Shown here: piece after piece, positions 8,474 to 16,768 of the stretch | Numbering within the stretch: the stretch's first letter is position 1 | Layout of the letters: the number at the start of each line of letters is the position of its first letter | Source: CAVYPR01 sp963770505 | GTDB lineage: Bacteria > Actinomycetota > Acidimicrobiia > Acidimicrobiales > RAAP-2 | Assembly (NCBI GenBank): GCA_963770505.1 | Contig: CAVYPR010000003.1 | Location: forward strand, 372,001-436,000 | Length of the DNA stretch: 64,000 bases | Direction of reading: 5' to 3' | Program-made: the position numbers and the translations under genes | Notes under the pieces: generated by a model | Database searches by the model: none | What the model was told of the DNA's origin: nothing | The model's input: only the letters and a program-made list of their open reading frames with translations

Positions 8474-9217
8474 TTAGGCGCACGCATGGAGGAGCTCTTC
8501 CACCGCTCGGTCGCGTCGGCCGGCGACGGTGCGCCGGCTCCGGCCGCTCATCCGAGCCAGCTCGGTCACGGTCAGGCCGAGCACGCGGTTGGCGTAGAGG
8601 AGCGCGGCGTCCAGAGGATCGAGGTGGGTGCCCATCTGTTCGAGGGCCCGCACGAGCTCGTCGGGGCCGGTGCTGCCGACCGACCGGGTGGCGGGGAGGA
8701 GGTCGAGGTCCATCCCGAGTGCCGTGCGCGCGCGCCCGGCGCGCTGGCGGACCGTCTGGCGACGGAGCCGGCAGCGGATGGCCGAGAGCAGATCGAGGAC
8801 GGCGTAGTCGCGGTCGTGGCCGGACCACTCGACGATCACCTCCCACGCGGTGGCCACGGCATCGGCCAGGAACGACCCGGCTCCGTCCCAGTCGCCGCCC
8901 GAGCCCCAGCGGAGTCGACGGGCCACGGCCACCAGCCCTGGCACGATCGCCTGGAGGACGGCCCGGGCCACCAGCGGGTGGACCGCCTGTGAGCGCAGCA
9001 TCGCCTGGACCACCCCGGCGGCGCGTCGTCGCTCGGCCTCGGTCTCGCAGCCGCGCAGGTACTCCACCAGCTCTCCGAGGTCGGCCACGCCCAGCGACGC
9101 CACCGCCGGCTCGGCCGCAGCCAGCCTGGCCAGGGCTTCGCGTGACTCGGGGGTACGGCTCCTCACCCGCCATTCGGCGGTCATCTGGTCGATCGGGCGC
9201 ATGGAGTTGTCTCGCAT
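8474..9217 (-). CDS. Sigma-70-like regulator (region 4 HTH)
   Basis: A 247-aa protein whose C-terminal 60 residues (LDPLDAALLYANRVLGLTVTE, then ELARMSGRSRRTVAGRR) look like a sigma-70 region 4 helix-turn-helix. The middle part is helical and Arg-rich (RLRRQTVRQRAGRAR), in the place of a degenerate region 2/3. It may be an atypical extracytoplasmic-function sigma factor or just a transcriptional regulator. I chose the ATG at 9217 because the longer frame would run into the divergent gene's promoter. GATGCT 6 nt before this ATG could be a leaderless -10 element. It is followed by the membrane-anchored protein and LysM-BTAD genes. Confidence 0.55.
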   Translation of the reverse strand: MRDNSMRPIDQMTAEWRVRSRTPESREALARLAAAEPAVASLGVADLGELVEYLRGCETEAERRRAAGVVQAMLRSQAVHPLVARAVLQAIVPGLVAVARRLRWGSGGDWDGAGSFLADAVATAWEVIVEWSGHDRDYAVLDLLSAIRCRLRRQTVRQRAGRARTALGMDLDLLPATRSVGSTGPDELVRALEQMGTHLDPLDAALLYANRVLGLTVTELARMSGRSRRTVAGRRDRAVEELLHACA

Positions 9218-9346
9218 CGCCGGAGCATCGGACGCCGGCCTCCCCCCGCTCCTCCCACCAGGGCCGCATCGTGCGGCAATCTGCCGGCGCCCTGGTCGCC
9301 ACGGGTTGGAACGGGGGCCCACCCCCGCTCCCACTACAGTTCGGCG

Positions 9347-9748
9347 GTGGACATCGAGGAGTTCTACGACGCCGACGAGCGCCGCCGCCGCTCACCCGAG
9401 CTGGAGCTGGGTCGCGACTGGCACGACCAGTACGGGGTCCGTTACGAGCTGAACTGGGTGGAGGAAACCGGCGAGCTCTACGTCATGCGCGAGCCCTACG
9501 CCTACGAGTCGCTGGACCCCTTCGGGGGCATCCACGTGGCCGGGACCCACGGCGTGGACCCGGCCGAGGTGCAGGGCATGACCGTGGCGGTGGTCGGCAC
9601 CGTCGGCTCCCGGGAGGTCCTCGAGAAGGCGGTCGAAGGCTGGCCGGAGGCGATGGGGGCCACCGACTCGGTGGCCTGGCTCGTCGACCGGCTCCGCCAA
9701 CACGGGATCCTGGGCCCCGCCGACCCCAGCTCTCCGCTGGTCACCTGA
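9347..9748 (+). CDS. Conserved hypothetical protein, 133 aa
   Basis: An acidic soluble protein (MDIEEFYDADERRRRSPEL) with no signal peptide or membrane segment. It contains WHDQYGVRYELNWVEETGEL and ends in a helical stretch AWLVDRLRQHGI. I do not recognise the family. The GTG at 9347 lacks a Shine-Dalgarno sequence, but TACAGT (9332-9337) sits 9 nt upstream, which fits a leaderless promoter. It is divergent from the sigma-like gene and convergent with the phosphotransferase gene. Confidence 0.6.
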   Translation: MDIEEFYDADERRRRSPELELGRDWHDQYGVRYELNWVEETGELYVMREPYAYESLDPFGGIHVAGTHGVDPAEVQGMTVAVVGTVGSREVLEKAVEGWPEAMGATDSVAWLVDRLRQHGILGPADPSSPLVT

Positions 9749-9751
9749 CGG

Positions 9752-10840
9752 TCAGGCGGCGGGTGGGTCCAGGCCGAGCAGCTGGGCCGTGAACTGGGTG
9801 GCCAGGTTGTTCGTGCCCATGTCGGAGTCGGCCGGCCACTGGCCGCTTTCGATCATGAGGTCGGCCAGCCGGCACAGGATGACGGCGAAGCGGAACCCCG
9901 AGAACACCTGGTAGTACTCGAGGTCGCGCATGGGGCGCCCGACGAGCTCGCCGTAGCGGGCCACGGTCTCGTCGTGTGAGGGGAAGCCGGGCGGCCGGGG
10001 GACGGCGAGGCCTTCGCTGAACTGGCGGTCGAAGTAGAGCCACCAGCCCAGGTCGAGCTCGGGCTGGCCCAGCGTGGCCATCTCCCAGTCGACGACCGCC
10101 GCCGGACGGAAGTCCTGCCAAATGATGTTGCCCAGCCGGCTGTCCCCCCAGCACAGCACCACCTCGCCCTCCTCGTCGGGGCGGTTGGCCACCAGCCAGT
10201 CCCAGGCCGCCTCGGCCACGGGCTGGGGACGGCCCTTGGCCGACCAGTCGAGGAACGAGCGGTAGTAGGAGAGCTGCTGGTCGAGCCCCGGACGCCCCCG
10301 GCCGGGACGGTCCAGCCAGTGCAGGTCGAGGCGGCGCCAGTCGGCCCGGTGCACCCGGGCCATCGCCTCGAGGCCGCTCCACCACATCCGTTCCTGCTCG
10401 GCCGGGGTGGCCTCGAGCACCCACCCCTCCATCGTGTAGGGCAGGTTGTCCGGCGGCACCTGCCCCTCGACGTGGCCCATGGTGAAGAAGGGCACGCCGA
10501 GCCACGACGGGTCCTCCTCGTACCAGCCCAGCGGTGGGAGCTGCACCCCGGTGCCGCCCTCGGACAGGGCGCGCATCACCTTGTACTGGGTGGAGAACTC
10601 GGCGTCGAGAAAGAGCAGGTGGCGGGTGGGCGCCACCCTGAACACGAGGCGTCGCTCGACCTCCCGGCCCGCATGGGTCCAGGTGGCGCCGCACAGGATG
10701 GTCTCGTTGGAGAACCCGTTGGCGGCCGGGGCCTCGACCGAGGAGACCACCGGGCGCGCCCCGTCGGGGAGGCGGCCGGCCAGCCAGCGCGACAGCGTGG
10801 CCGCGACGACCTCGGGGTCACGTCCGGCGTTGTCAGGCAC
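9752..10840 (-). CDS. Phosphotransferase family protein (APH/ACAD10-like kinase fold)
   Basis: A 362-aa protein with the aminoglycoside phosphotransferase/choline kinase fold. The catalytic-loop region reads VLCWGDSRLGNIIW, followed by the metal-binding AAVVDWEMATLGQPELDLGWW. N-terminal GFSNETILCGATW corresponds to the nucleotide-binding loop. In actinobacteria and mycobacteria this subfamily (related to the N-terminal domain of ACAD10) accompanies fatty-acid degradation genes and probably phosphorylates hydroxylated acyl compounds, not antibiotics. The GTG at 10840 has TAGGCT (10847-10852) 6 nt upstream and no Shine-Dalgarno sequence, so leaderless translation is likely. Confidence 0.75.
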   Translation of the reverse strand: MPDNAGRDPEVVAATLSRWLAGRLPDGARPVVSSVEAPAANGFSNETILCGATWTHAGREVERRLVFRVAPTRHLLFLDAEFSTQYKVMRALSEGGTGVQLPPLGWYEEDPSWLGVPFFTMGHVEGQVPPDNLPYTMEGWVLEATPAEQERMWWSGLEAMARVHRADWRRLDLHWLDRPGRGRPGLDQQLSYYRSFLDWSAKGRPQPVAEAAWDWLVANRPDEEGEVVLCWGDSRLGNIIWQDFRPAAVVDWEMATLGQPELDLGWWLYFDRQFSEGLAVPRPPGFPSHDETVARYGELVGRPMRDLEYYQVFSGFRFAVILCRLADLMIESGQWPADSDMGTNNLATQFTAQLLGLDPPAA

Positions 10841-11022
10841 GGCGGGAGCCTAGGTCGAGGGACCGGCCGCAGGTGGGCGAGCGAATTCGGCCCGGGGCGG
10901 GCGGTGCCGGCGGGGGGCGGGTGTCGGCTCCGAGCCCCCGTTCGCTACCATGCGGGGAGGGAGATTGCCTCCCGTTCCGTTCCGACGGCCTGCACCAGCA
11001 TGGACATGGAGGGCGACCAGCG

Positions 11023-12489
11023 ATGGCGTTAAAGGACTACGACCGGTTGTTCATCGGGGGTGCCTGGGTCGCTCCCGAGGGGACGGACACGATCGAGGTG
11101 GTCTCGCCCTCCACCGAGCAGGTGGTGGCGCGGGTCCCCGACGCCAGCGAGGGTGACGTCGACAAGGCGGTGGCAGCCGCCCGCCACGCCTTCGACCACG
11201 GGCCGTGGCCCCGGATGTCGCCGGCCGAGAGGGGGGCCTTGCTGGCCAAGGTGGGCGACGCCCTCACCGCCGAGATGAACGAGTTCGCCGAGATCATTTC
11301 CACCGAGATGGGCTCGCCGTTGTCCTGGGCCGTGCTCGGACAGGTCCTGGCCCCGTCGATGATCTTCAGCTACTTCGCCGGCCTGGCCCCGACCTTCGCC
11401 TTCGACGAGGTCCGCTCGGGCGTGCTCAACGCCGAGATGCTCGTGACCAAGGAGCCGGTCGGCGTGGTGGGGGCCATCGCCCCGTGGAACGTGCCGCTCT
11501 TCATCGCCGCCGCCAAGCTGGCGCCGGCCCTCGCCGCCGGCTGCACCGTCGTCTTCAAGACCGCGCCGGAGACGCCGCTCGACGCCTTCCGCCTGGCCGA
11601 GCTGTTCACCGAGGCCGGGTTGCCCGAGGGCGTGCTCTCCATCCTGCCCGCCGGCCGCGAGGTCGGTGAGTACCTGGTGACCCACCCCGGGGTGGACAAG
11701 ATCTCCTTCACCGGCTCCTCGCTGGCCGGCAAGCGGATCGGCGCCCTGTGCGGTGAGCGCCTGAAGCGCTGCACGCTCGAGCTCGGGGGGAAGTCGGCGG
11801 CCATCATCCTCGACGACGCCGATCTCGACGTCATCATGCCGAACCTCTTCCCCAACACCATGATGAACAACGGGCAGGCCTGCATCGCCCAGACCCGCAT
11901 CCTGGCCCCGCGCGCCCGCTACGACGAGGTGGTCGACTCCCTGGTCGAGCAGGTGCGCGCCCAGGTGGTGGGGGACCCGCTGGACCCGGCGACCACGGTG
12001 GGTCCGCTGGTGGCGGCCCGTCAGCGCGACCGGGTCGAGGGGTACCTGCGCAGCGGGCAGGAGGAGGGGGCCAGGTTCGCCATTGGCGGCGGGCGCCCGG
12101 CCGACCTGGACAAGGGCTTCTACGTCGAGCCCACCGTCTTCGTCGACGTCGACAACAAGATGAAGATCGCCCAGGAGGAGATCTTCGGTCCCGTCCTGGC
12201 GGTGATCCCCTACGACGGCGACGACGACGCGGTGGCCATCGCCAACGACTCCAACTACGGCCTGTGCGGGTCGGTGTGGACGGGCGACAACGACCGGGGC
12301 CTTGGGGTTGCCCGCAAGGTGCGCACCGGCACCTACATGCTCAACACGTCGGTGCCCATCGACTTCGCCACCCCGTTCGGCGGCTACAAGGAGTCTGGGA
12401 TCGGCCGCGAGTTCGGCCCCGAAGGCCTCGAGACCTTCCTCGAGAAGAAGTCGATCGCCCTCCCCGGCGGCTACACCCCCGCTCTCTGA
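11023..12489 (+). CDS. NAD(P)-dependent aldehyde dehydrogenase
   Basis: A 488-aa aldehyde dehydrogenase superfamily enzyme oxidising an aldehyde to the acid. The Rossmann region contains PWNVPLFIAAAKLAPALAAG and FTGSSLAGKRIG. The general base glutamate is in LELGGKSAAI, and the nucleophilic cysteine is in NNGQACIAQTR. PFGGYKESGIGREFG near the end is the family's C-terminal signature. The ATG at 11023 follows GGAGGGCGACCAGCG, a good ribosome binding site, so upstream in-frame extension was discarded. It is divergent from the phosphotransferase-family gene. The natural aldehyde cannot be read from the sequence. Confidence 0.9.
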   Translation: MALKDYDRLFIGGAWVAPEGTDTIEVVSPSTEQVVARVPDASEGDVDKAVAAARHAFDHGPWPRMSPAERGALLAKVGDALTAEMNEFAEIISTEMGSPLSWAVLGQVLAPSMIFSYFAGLAPTFAFDEVRSGVLNAEMLVTKEPVGVVGAIAPWNVPLFIAAAKLAPALAAGCTVVFKTAPETPLDAFRLAELFTEAGLPEGVLSILPAGREVGEYLVTHPGVDKISFTGSSLAGKRIGALCGERLKRCTLELGGKSAAIILDDADLDVIMPNLFPNTMMNNGQACIAQTRILAPRARYDEVVDSLVEQVRAQVVGDPLDPATTVGPLVAARQRDRVEGYLRSGQEEGARFAIGGGRPADLDKGFYVEPTVFVDVDNKMKIAQEEIFGPVLAVIPYDGDDDAVAIANDSNYGLCGSVWTGDNDRGLGVARKVRTGTYMLNTSVPIDFATPFGGYKESGIGREFGPEGLETFLEKKSIALPGGYTPAL

Positions 12490-12505
12490 GCGCCCCGGAG
12501 ACTGC

Positions 12506-13255
12506 TCAGCCAGCCGGTGCGGTCGGCACCGTACTGGGTGAGACGTACCCCGAGAGCGGCTCCCCGCCGCCGCGGGTGTCGGCCTGGTACTGGTCTGTGC
12601 CCTGTTCGACCACACTGAAGCCGGTGCGGTCGCCGTCCCCGTTCACCACGTTGGGCCCGCGGTCGCCTGTTGTGTAGCCGGTGACCACGGCCACGTGGGC
12701 GGCCACCAAGGTCGTGGTGTCGAGCCCGTAGATGGCCACGTCCCCGGGCCGCGGGCGATACCCGCTGCCCTGCGGGTGCCAGGTCCCGTGGTCGACGCCC
12801 CAGACGTAGAAACTCGCGGACGACGGACTGATGTCCCCGGTTGTGAAGCCGTACGTGACGAGCGCGCCAGCCTTCTGCCACACCCAGGCGGCGAAGTCGG
12901 CGCACCACTGTTCGCTGCGCAGACCCGGTCCGCAGTCGGCTGTTCCGGCCTCCCAGTATGCGCTGAACCGGTTGCAGTAGGAGTTGGACGGGTCGGTGCG
13001 GTAGCCGACCTGGCTCTCGGCGATCGACACGATCCGAGACCGCAGCGGGGACAGCTGTGGCCCGGCCAGGACGGAGCGAACGCCGGTGACGGCCACGGCG
13101 GCCGCGCCCAGCAGCAACACCGCCGCGGTGATGACCACAGCCAGGCGCCGGGACCGGCGGGAACGACGCACCCGCCGGCCGTTGCCCGACGATCGTCGCG
13201 ATCGCAGGTCCGCCGTGGTGATCTGGCGGGTCGACGGTGCCCTGGTCGTTGGCAT
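12506..13255 (-). CDS. Secreted/anchored CHAP-domain amidase
   Basis: A 249-aa protein with a very basic N-terminus (RSSGNGRRVRRSRRSRR), one hydrophobic segment (LAVVITAAVLLLGAAAVAVTG) acting as signal or anchor, then a CHAP cysteine amidase/peptidase domain. The likely nucleophile is the Cys in EQWCADFAAWVW and the His is in VAAHVAVVTGY. PGDVAIYG is also typical. It should cleave peptidoglycan stem peptides outside the membrane. The ATG at 13255 has GGAGA 8 nt upstream. It is convergent with the aldehyde dehydrogenase gene, with only 16 bp between stops. Confidence 0.75.
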   Translation of the reverse strand: MPTTRAPSTRQITTADLRSRRSSGNGRRVRRSRRSRRLAVVITAAVLLLGAAAVAVTGVRSVLAGPQLSPLRSRIVSIAESQVGYRTDPSNSYCNRFSAYWEAGTADCGPGLRSEQWCADFAAWVWQKAGALVTYGFTTGDISPSSASFYVWGVDHGTWHPQGSGYRPRPGDVAIYGLDTTTLVAAHVAVVTGYTTGDRGPNVVNGDGDRTGFSVVEQGTDQYQADTRGGGEPLSGYVSPSTVPTAPAG

Positions 13256-13344
13256 GGTGGGATCTCCGCGGTCGGCGTGGAGAGGCCCCAGGCTACCGAC
13301 CGCTCCCCGCGCCCCGGTGGCAGGGAACCAAGAGGAGGCGGTGG

Positions 13345-13809
13345 CTACTGACCGGGAAGGGTGGAAGGGGTCGACCGGCCGCTGTTCGACGGTGTGGACG
13401 GGGCGATCACCGGTGCCTGCTCTCCACTGGTATCGGCCAGCTCGCACTGCGAGCGCAGAGCCCTCACCAGGTTGGCCTCGGAGTTGCGGCCGATCTCCTC
13501 GAGCGTCGTCATGAGGGGGTTCCACTGCGGGTCTGCCGACGTGGCCCGGGCGGCCAGGGGGAGTGCCGCCTCGAGCTGCTCTATGGCGCGGGTGCGGTCG
13601 CGGGCGGCCTCGGCGGCGTCGGAGGTGCGGACGGAGCGGTTGTAGAGGCGGAGGGAGTCGTTCACGTGGACACAGGCCTGCCGGGCCAGCGTCAGTCCTC
13701 CGCCACCGCAGGCGCTCGCGGCAAGCCCCAGCGCGGCCACCGACACGAGGACCAGGATCAGCCGGGTGGGCCGGCGCCCGCGCACAGCGGCCGACCCGGA
13801 CCCCGTCAC
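13345..13809 (-). CDS. Putative lipoprotein, 154 aa
   Basis: An N-terminal signal RPTRLILVLVSVAALG ends in the lipobox LAASAC, so the mature protein should be lipid-modified on Cys and exported. The mature part has a helical segment (AAEAARDRTRAIEQLEAALP), two further Cys and a Ser/Thr/Pro tail. No domain is recognised. The GTG start at 13809 lies one base before the stop of the upstream gene, and the CHAP amidase gene follows on the same strand, so the three may be co-transcribed. Confidence 0.65.
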   Translation of the reverse strand: MTGSGSAAVRGRRPTRLILVLVSVAALGLAASACGGGGLTLARQACVHVNDSLRLYNRSVRTSDAAEAARDRTRAIEQLEAALPLAARATSADPQWNPLMTTLEEIGRNSEANLVRALRSQCELADTSGEQAPVIAPSTPSNSGRSTPSTLPGQ

Positions 13810-13810
13810 G

Positions 13811-14368
13811 TCAGCCGAGCCAGCTCTCGGATGCCCCGAGGAGGTAGCGGCTCACGGCGAGGCACCGGTCGAACACGTCGCAGAGCAACTCCTCCCCGGC
13901 CAACACGCGGGCCAGCGACACCGGGTGGCGGGCCAGAATGTTCAGGCGGCGTTCGGAGGCGTCGGTGGCCGAGGCGAACGAGTCGATGGCCGACACCTCC
14001 AGGGGGAGCTCGATCCCCCCCACCCCGGCCAGGTCGATGGCCAGGCGCAGCAGGTCCGGGCCGTTGGGGAGCGGCGGCAACGCCCAGGTGAAGGTGAGGG
14101 GGAAGTGGAAGTCGTCGGGCGGCTCCTCCTCCTCGGTCAGCGCCATCACCACGTCTTCGAAGGACAGGAGCACCCGGGGGTCGACGTCGAGCGCGAGGTG
14201 CAGGTCGAGCGGGCCCCCACAGCCCTCCTCGGGGTGGAGGTCGACCTCCCAGACCTGGCGGAGCGAGTAGGTCTCGACGAAGTGACGCTCGTCGTGGACG
14301 TGGAATCCGTGGTCGACGGAGTGGTCCTTGAGGTCGGCCACGTAGCCGGCCACGTCGATTGCTGCCAC
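13811..14368 (-). CDS. Conserved hypothetical protein, 185 aa
   Basis: A soluble acidic protein with no signal peptide. Notable segments are HDERHFVETYSLRQVWEVDL and SFEDVVMALTEEEEPPDDFHF. I do not recognise the family. The GTG at 14368 has TAGGCT (14375-14380) 6 nt upstream and no Shine-Dalgarno sequence, which fits a leaderless message. It is divergent from the phosphatase gene at 14424, which also appears leaderless, so the two promoters sit within about 55 bp. Confidence 0.6.
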   Translation of the reverse strand: MAAIDVAGYVADLKDHSVDHGFHVHDERHFVETYSLRQVWEVDLHPEEGCGGPLDLHLALDVDPRVLLSFEDVVMALTEEEEPPDDFHFPLTFTWALPPLPNGPDLLRLAIDLAGVGGIELPLEVSAIDSFASATDASERRLNILARHPVSLARVLAGEELLCDVFDRCLAVSRYLLGASESWLG

Positions 14369-14423
14369 GGCGAGAGCCTAGCGGCCGCCCTCCGGGGGCC
14401 AACTCGTGACATAGGGTCGTCGG

Positions 14424-15197
14424 GTGGACGACTCCGACCTCCTCGAGCTGCTCTTCGCGGCGGCCCGAGCGGTGCGGTCGTCGCTGTCCGGCGTCTCCGA
14501 CTGGCGTCCGCACGGGAACCGTCCCGGCCAGTACCGGATCGACCTCGTGGCCGACGCCGCGGCCCTCGGGGTGCTCCACGATGCCGGCCTCACGGTGTTG
14601 TCCGAGGAGTCGGGCCTCACCGCCCCGGGCGGGACTTCCTCCCCAGCGCCCGAAGGCGACGCACCCGCCGATGAGCTGCTGGTGGTGGTCGACCCGGTCG
14701 ACGGCTCGACCAACGCCTCTCTGGGCATTCCCTGGTACGCCACCAGCCTCTGTGTGCTCGACTCGGAAGGACCGAGGGCGGCCCTCGTGGTGAACCAGGC
14801 GAGCGGGGTGCGCTACGAGGCGGTACGCGGCCGCGGTGCTCGCCGCGACGGGCGTCCGATCGCCACCACCGGCTGTCGAGATCTGGCCAAGGCGGTGGTC
14901 GGGATCTCGGGGTACCCCGAACGACAGCCAGGCTGGGCGCAGTTTCGGGCGTTGGGATCGGCGGCTCTGGACCACTGCGCCGTCGCCGAGGGCGCGCTTG
15001 ACGGCTACCGCGTGTGCGGGATGTCGCGGCTCCACGGCTGGGACTACTTGGGGGGCATGCTCATCTGCATCGAGGCTGGCGGTGCCGCCGGCGAGCTGCG
15101 AGGCGACGACCTCGTCGTCCGGGACGCCTCCCCCCGCCGGCCAGCGGCCGCCGCCACCCCGGAGTTGCTCGAGTCGCTGCTCTCCTTCGAAGAGTGA
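14424..15197 (+). CDS. Inositol monophosphatase-family phosphatase
   Basis: A 257-aa Mg-dependent sugar/inositol phosphatase. Metal-binding motifs are the Glu pair in LSEESGL, the signature DPVDGSTN, and WDYLGGMLICIEAGG near the C-terminus. The family includes inositol-1-phosphatase, fructose-1,6-bisphosphatase and 3',5'-bisphosphate nucleotidase, and the substrate cannot be assigned here. Inositol supply for phosphatidylinositol (compare PimB at 49.9 kb and IolB at 29 kb) is possible. The GTG at 14424 follows TAGGGT (14412-14417) by 6 nt, a leaderless arrangement. The tRNA-Val gene follows. Confidence 0.85.
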   Translation: MDDSDLLELLFAAARAVRSSLSGVSDWRPHGNRPGQYRIDLVADAAALGVLHDAGLTVLSEESGLTAPGGTSSPAPEGDAPADELLVVVDPVDGSTNASLGIPWYATSLCVLDSEGPRAALVVNQASGVRYEAVRGRGARRDGRPIATTGCRDLAKAVVGISGYPERQPGWAQFRALGSAALDHCAVAEGALDGYRVCGMSRLHGWDYLGGMLICIEAGGAAGELRGDDLVVRDASPRRPAAAATPELLESLLSFEE

Positions 15198-15265
15198 CGT
15201 GTGCGAGCGCGTAGGCTTTGGCCGATGCCACGCCGGGCACTCGTTGGCCGGTAGGAGGAGATCCC

Positions 15266-15339
15266 GGGCGCTTAGCTCAGTTGGTCAGAGCAGCTGGCTT
15301 ACAACCAGCAGGCCGTCGGTTCGAGTCCGGCAGCGCCCA
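15266..15339 (+). tRNA. tRNA-Val (anticodon TAC)
   Basis: A complete cloverleaf can be folded. The acceptor arm pairs GGGCGCT (15266-15272) with AGCGCCC (15332-15338), discriminator A. The anticodon stem GCTGG/CCAGC holds the loop CTTACAA with anticodon TAC. The T arm carries GGTTCGAGTCC. CCA is not encoded. The 3' end is repeated 388 bp downstream, as at integration sites. Confidence 0.93.
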
Positions 15340-15342
15340 CTG
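15328..15342. repeat. Left copy of 15-bp direct repeat (tRNA 3' end, att-like)
   Basis: CGGCAGCGCCCACTG spans the 3' end of tRNA-Val and three bases beyond. The identical 15-mer recurs at 15715-15729. Integrase-mediated insertion into a tRNA 3' end leaves this pattern, though no integrase gene survives between the copies. Confidence 0.6.
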
Positions 15343-15358
15343 TGTGATGTCGCGCCAT

Positions 15359-15674
15359 TTCTGGGACAAGTGAACCCTCAGAGGGTATCCCGGTCCTGTC
15401 GCTGGTAGTCGACGGACGGGTCCAATTCGAGGTGACGGAGCATGACGCCGTCGTCGCCGATGACCCGGACGTCGAGATCGGCCACGAGGATGAGCACCCG
15501 CCGACCTCGGTGCACTCGGCCCACTCCCACATGGTGGAGCTTGGATGGGTAGCGCAGGGTGAAGCAGCCGCTGGCGTCGATGCGGTCTCGACGGACCTTG
15601 GTGTGGGGCGGCACGGCATTGACGCAGTACCTGGCCAGATCCACGGGACCCCCTCATCAACGGGTGTCCCAGAA
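15359..15674. mobile_element. Remnant of an IS481-type insertion sequence
   Basis: A 10-bp inverted repeat TTCTGGGACA (15359-15368) / TGTCCCAGAA (15665-15674) brackets the C-terminal piece of an IS481-type transposase. The right end continues TTGCTGACACA, giving a TGTGTCAGCAATTCTGGGACA end when read inward, like many IS481-family ends. The element is about 316 bp against roughly 1.1 kb or more for an intact copy, so most of the transposase is deleted. Confidence 0.6.
15378..15644 (-). pseudogene. IS481-family transposase C-terminal fragment
   Basis: About 88 codons remain. The segment GCFTLRYPSKLHHVGVGRVH, then RGRRVLILVADLDVRVIGDDG and LDPSVDYQ, matches the C-terminal beta domain that follows the DDE catalytic core in IS481-family transposases. 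The catalytic core itself is missing, so this is a non-functional fragment. It lies inside the 10-bp inverted repeats and between the two tRNA-derived 15-mers. Confidence 0.65.
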
Positions 15675-15714
15675 TTGCTGACACATGGTGTCCCAGGAAC
15701 TGTGGAACCTCAGA

Positions 15715-15729
15715 CGGCAGCGCCCACTG
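15715..15729. repeat. Right copy of 15-bp direct repeat (att-like)
   Basis: Exact repeat of the tRNA-Val 3'-end 15-mer at 15328-15342. Together they frame a 372-bp segment holding the IS481 remnant. Confidence 0.6.
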
Positions 15730-15778
15730 GGTTTGAGCAACGACCGGTCGGGTCGACCCCGGGACTGTTACTCAAACC
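15730..15778. other. Long inverted repeat beside the right att-like copy
   Basis: GGTTTGAG (15730-15737) and CTCAAACC (15771-15778) form a perfect 8-bp stem, extendable through AAC/GTT with single bulges, around a 33-nt GC-rich spacer. It starts one base after the right 15-mer. It could be an integrase arm site or a cruciform. From 15779 to 15917 I see no gene. Confidence 0.4.
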
Positions 15779-15917
15779 TGGCGGGGATCGCCTTGGACGT
15801 GAGTGGGCTGAGGGCCGAGTGCGGAAGGCTTCCCCACCGATGAACTTCAAGCCGGGTGAGCGGCACGGTGGCGTTGAGCGCGTCTCACATCCAGGACATC
15901 GATGACACAATCGGACC

Positions 15918-16670
15918 ATGCATGACTTCAGGGGCCGAATCGCGATTGTGACGGGTGCCGCCAGCGGAATCGGTCTGGCGATCGTCGAGGCTCTCCTGGT
16001 CGAAGGAATGAAGGTCGTCATGGCTGACCGCAATAGCGCCAGCCTCGATGCCGAGGCCGACCGGATTCGCTCCCAAGGGGGCGAGATCCACGCCATGACG
16101 GTCGACGTCACCGATCCCGACGATATGGACCGCGTAGGAGACGTTGCCGTCGAGCACTTCGGAGGGCTCCATGTGGCCGTCAACAATGCCGGAATCGTGG
16201 CTAGGGGGTACTCGTGGGAACTCCCACTCGAGGAGTGGCGTCGGGTCCTTGATGTGGATCTGTGGGGTGTCATCCATGGCGTGCACAGCTTCGTGCCCCT
16301 GATCCTGGCCACCGGCGAGGAGGGACACGTGGTCAATGTGGCGTCGATGGCCGCCGTGAGCGCGCTCGATCGTCTCGGTCCGTACACCGTTGCGAAGCAT
16401 GGTGTACTCGGACTTACTGACGTCCTCGGTGCCGAATTCGTGTCCTTGGGAGCCCCAGTGGGGGCAAGCGTGGTCATGCCGGGCAAGGTTCGCACGGCGA
16501 TGAATCCGATCGGGACGATTGAGCCCTCAACCGTCGCCGCAAACGTGATCGACGCCATCAAACAGAACCGCCGCTATGTGTTCACGGACGACCACAGCAC
16601 TCTTGAAGTTGCCCAACGGCTAAATGCAATCCTCGGCTCCCGTGCCGACGTCATGGCTCCAGAAGTCTGA
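15918..16670 (+). CDS. Short-chain dehydrogenase/reductase
   Basis: A 250-aa classical SDR oxidoreductase. It has the cofactor-binding TGAASGIG, the NNAG motif, the catalytic Ser in NVASMAAVSA and YTVAK. After the first beta strand the cofactor loop reads VVMADRNS, where the acidic Asp suggests NAD(H). The substrate is unknown. No Shine-Dalgarno sequence is seen, but CACAAT lies 6 nt before the ATG. The gene sits in the accessory stretch after the tRNA-Val site and looks less GC-rich than the core genes, so it may have been acquired. Confidence 0.85.
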   Translation: MHDFRGRIAIVTGAASGIGLAIVEALLVEGMKVVMADRNSASLDAEADRIRSQGGEIHAMTVDVTDPDDMDRVGDVAVEHFGGLHVAVNNAGIVARGYSWELPLEEWRRVLDVDLWGVIHGVHSFVPLILATGEEGHVVNVASMAAVSALDRLGPYTVAKHGVLGLTDVLGAEFVSLGAPVGASVVMPGKVRTAMNPIGTIEPSTVAANVIDAIKQNRRYVFTDDHSTLEVAQRLNAILGSRADVMAPEV

Positions 16671-16768
16671 CGAGACGAGTCGGGGATGGTCCCCGTACGC
16701 CGGCCCTGTGCGCGACCTGGGACACAATAGAGATACCCCCTCTCTGCTCCTGCATCGATCCCGCATCG

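Noticed and set aside
15277..15684. Minus-strand frames through the tRNA ending AAGLEPTACWL-like
   Set aside because: That C-terminal string is the well-known artefact of translating a tRNA on the opposite strand. Only the IS481-like fragment at 15378-15644 is supported.
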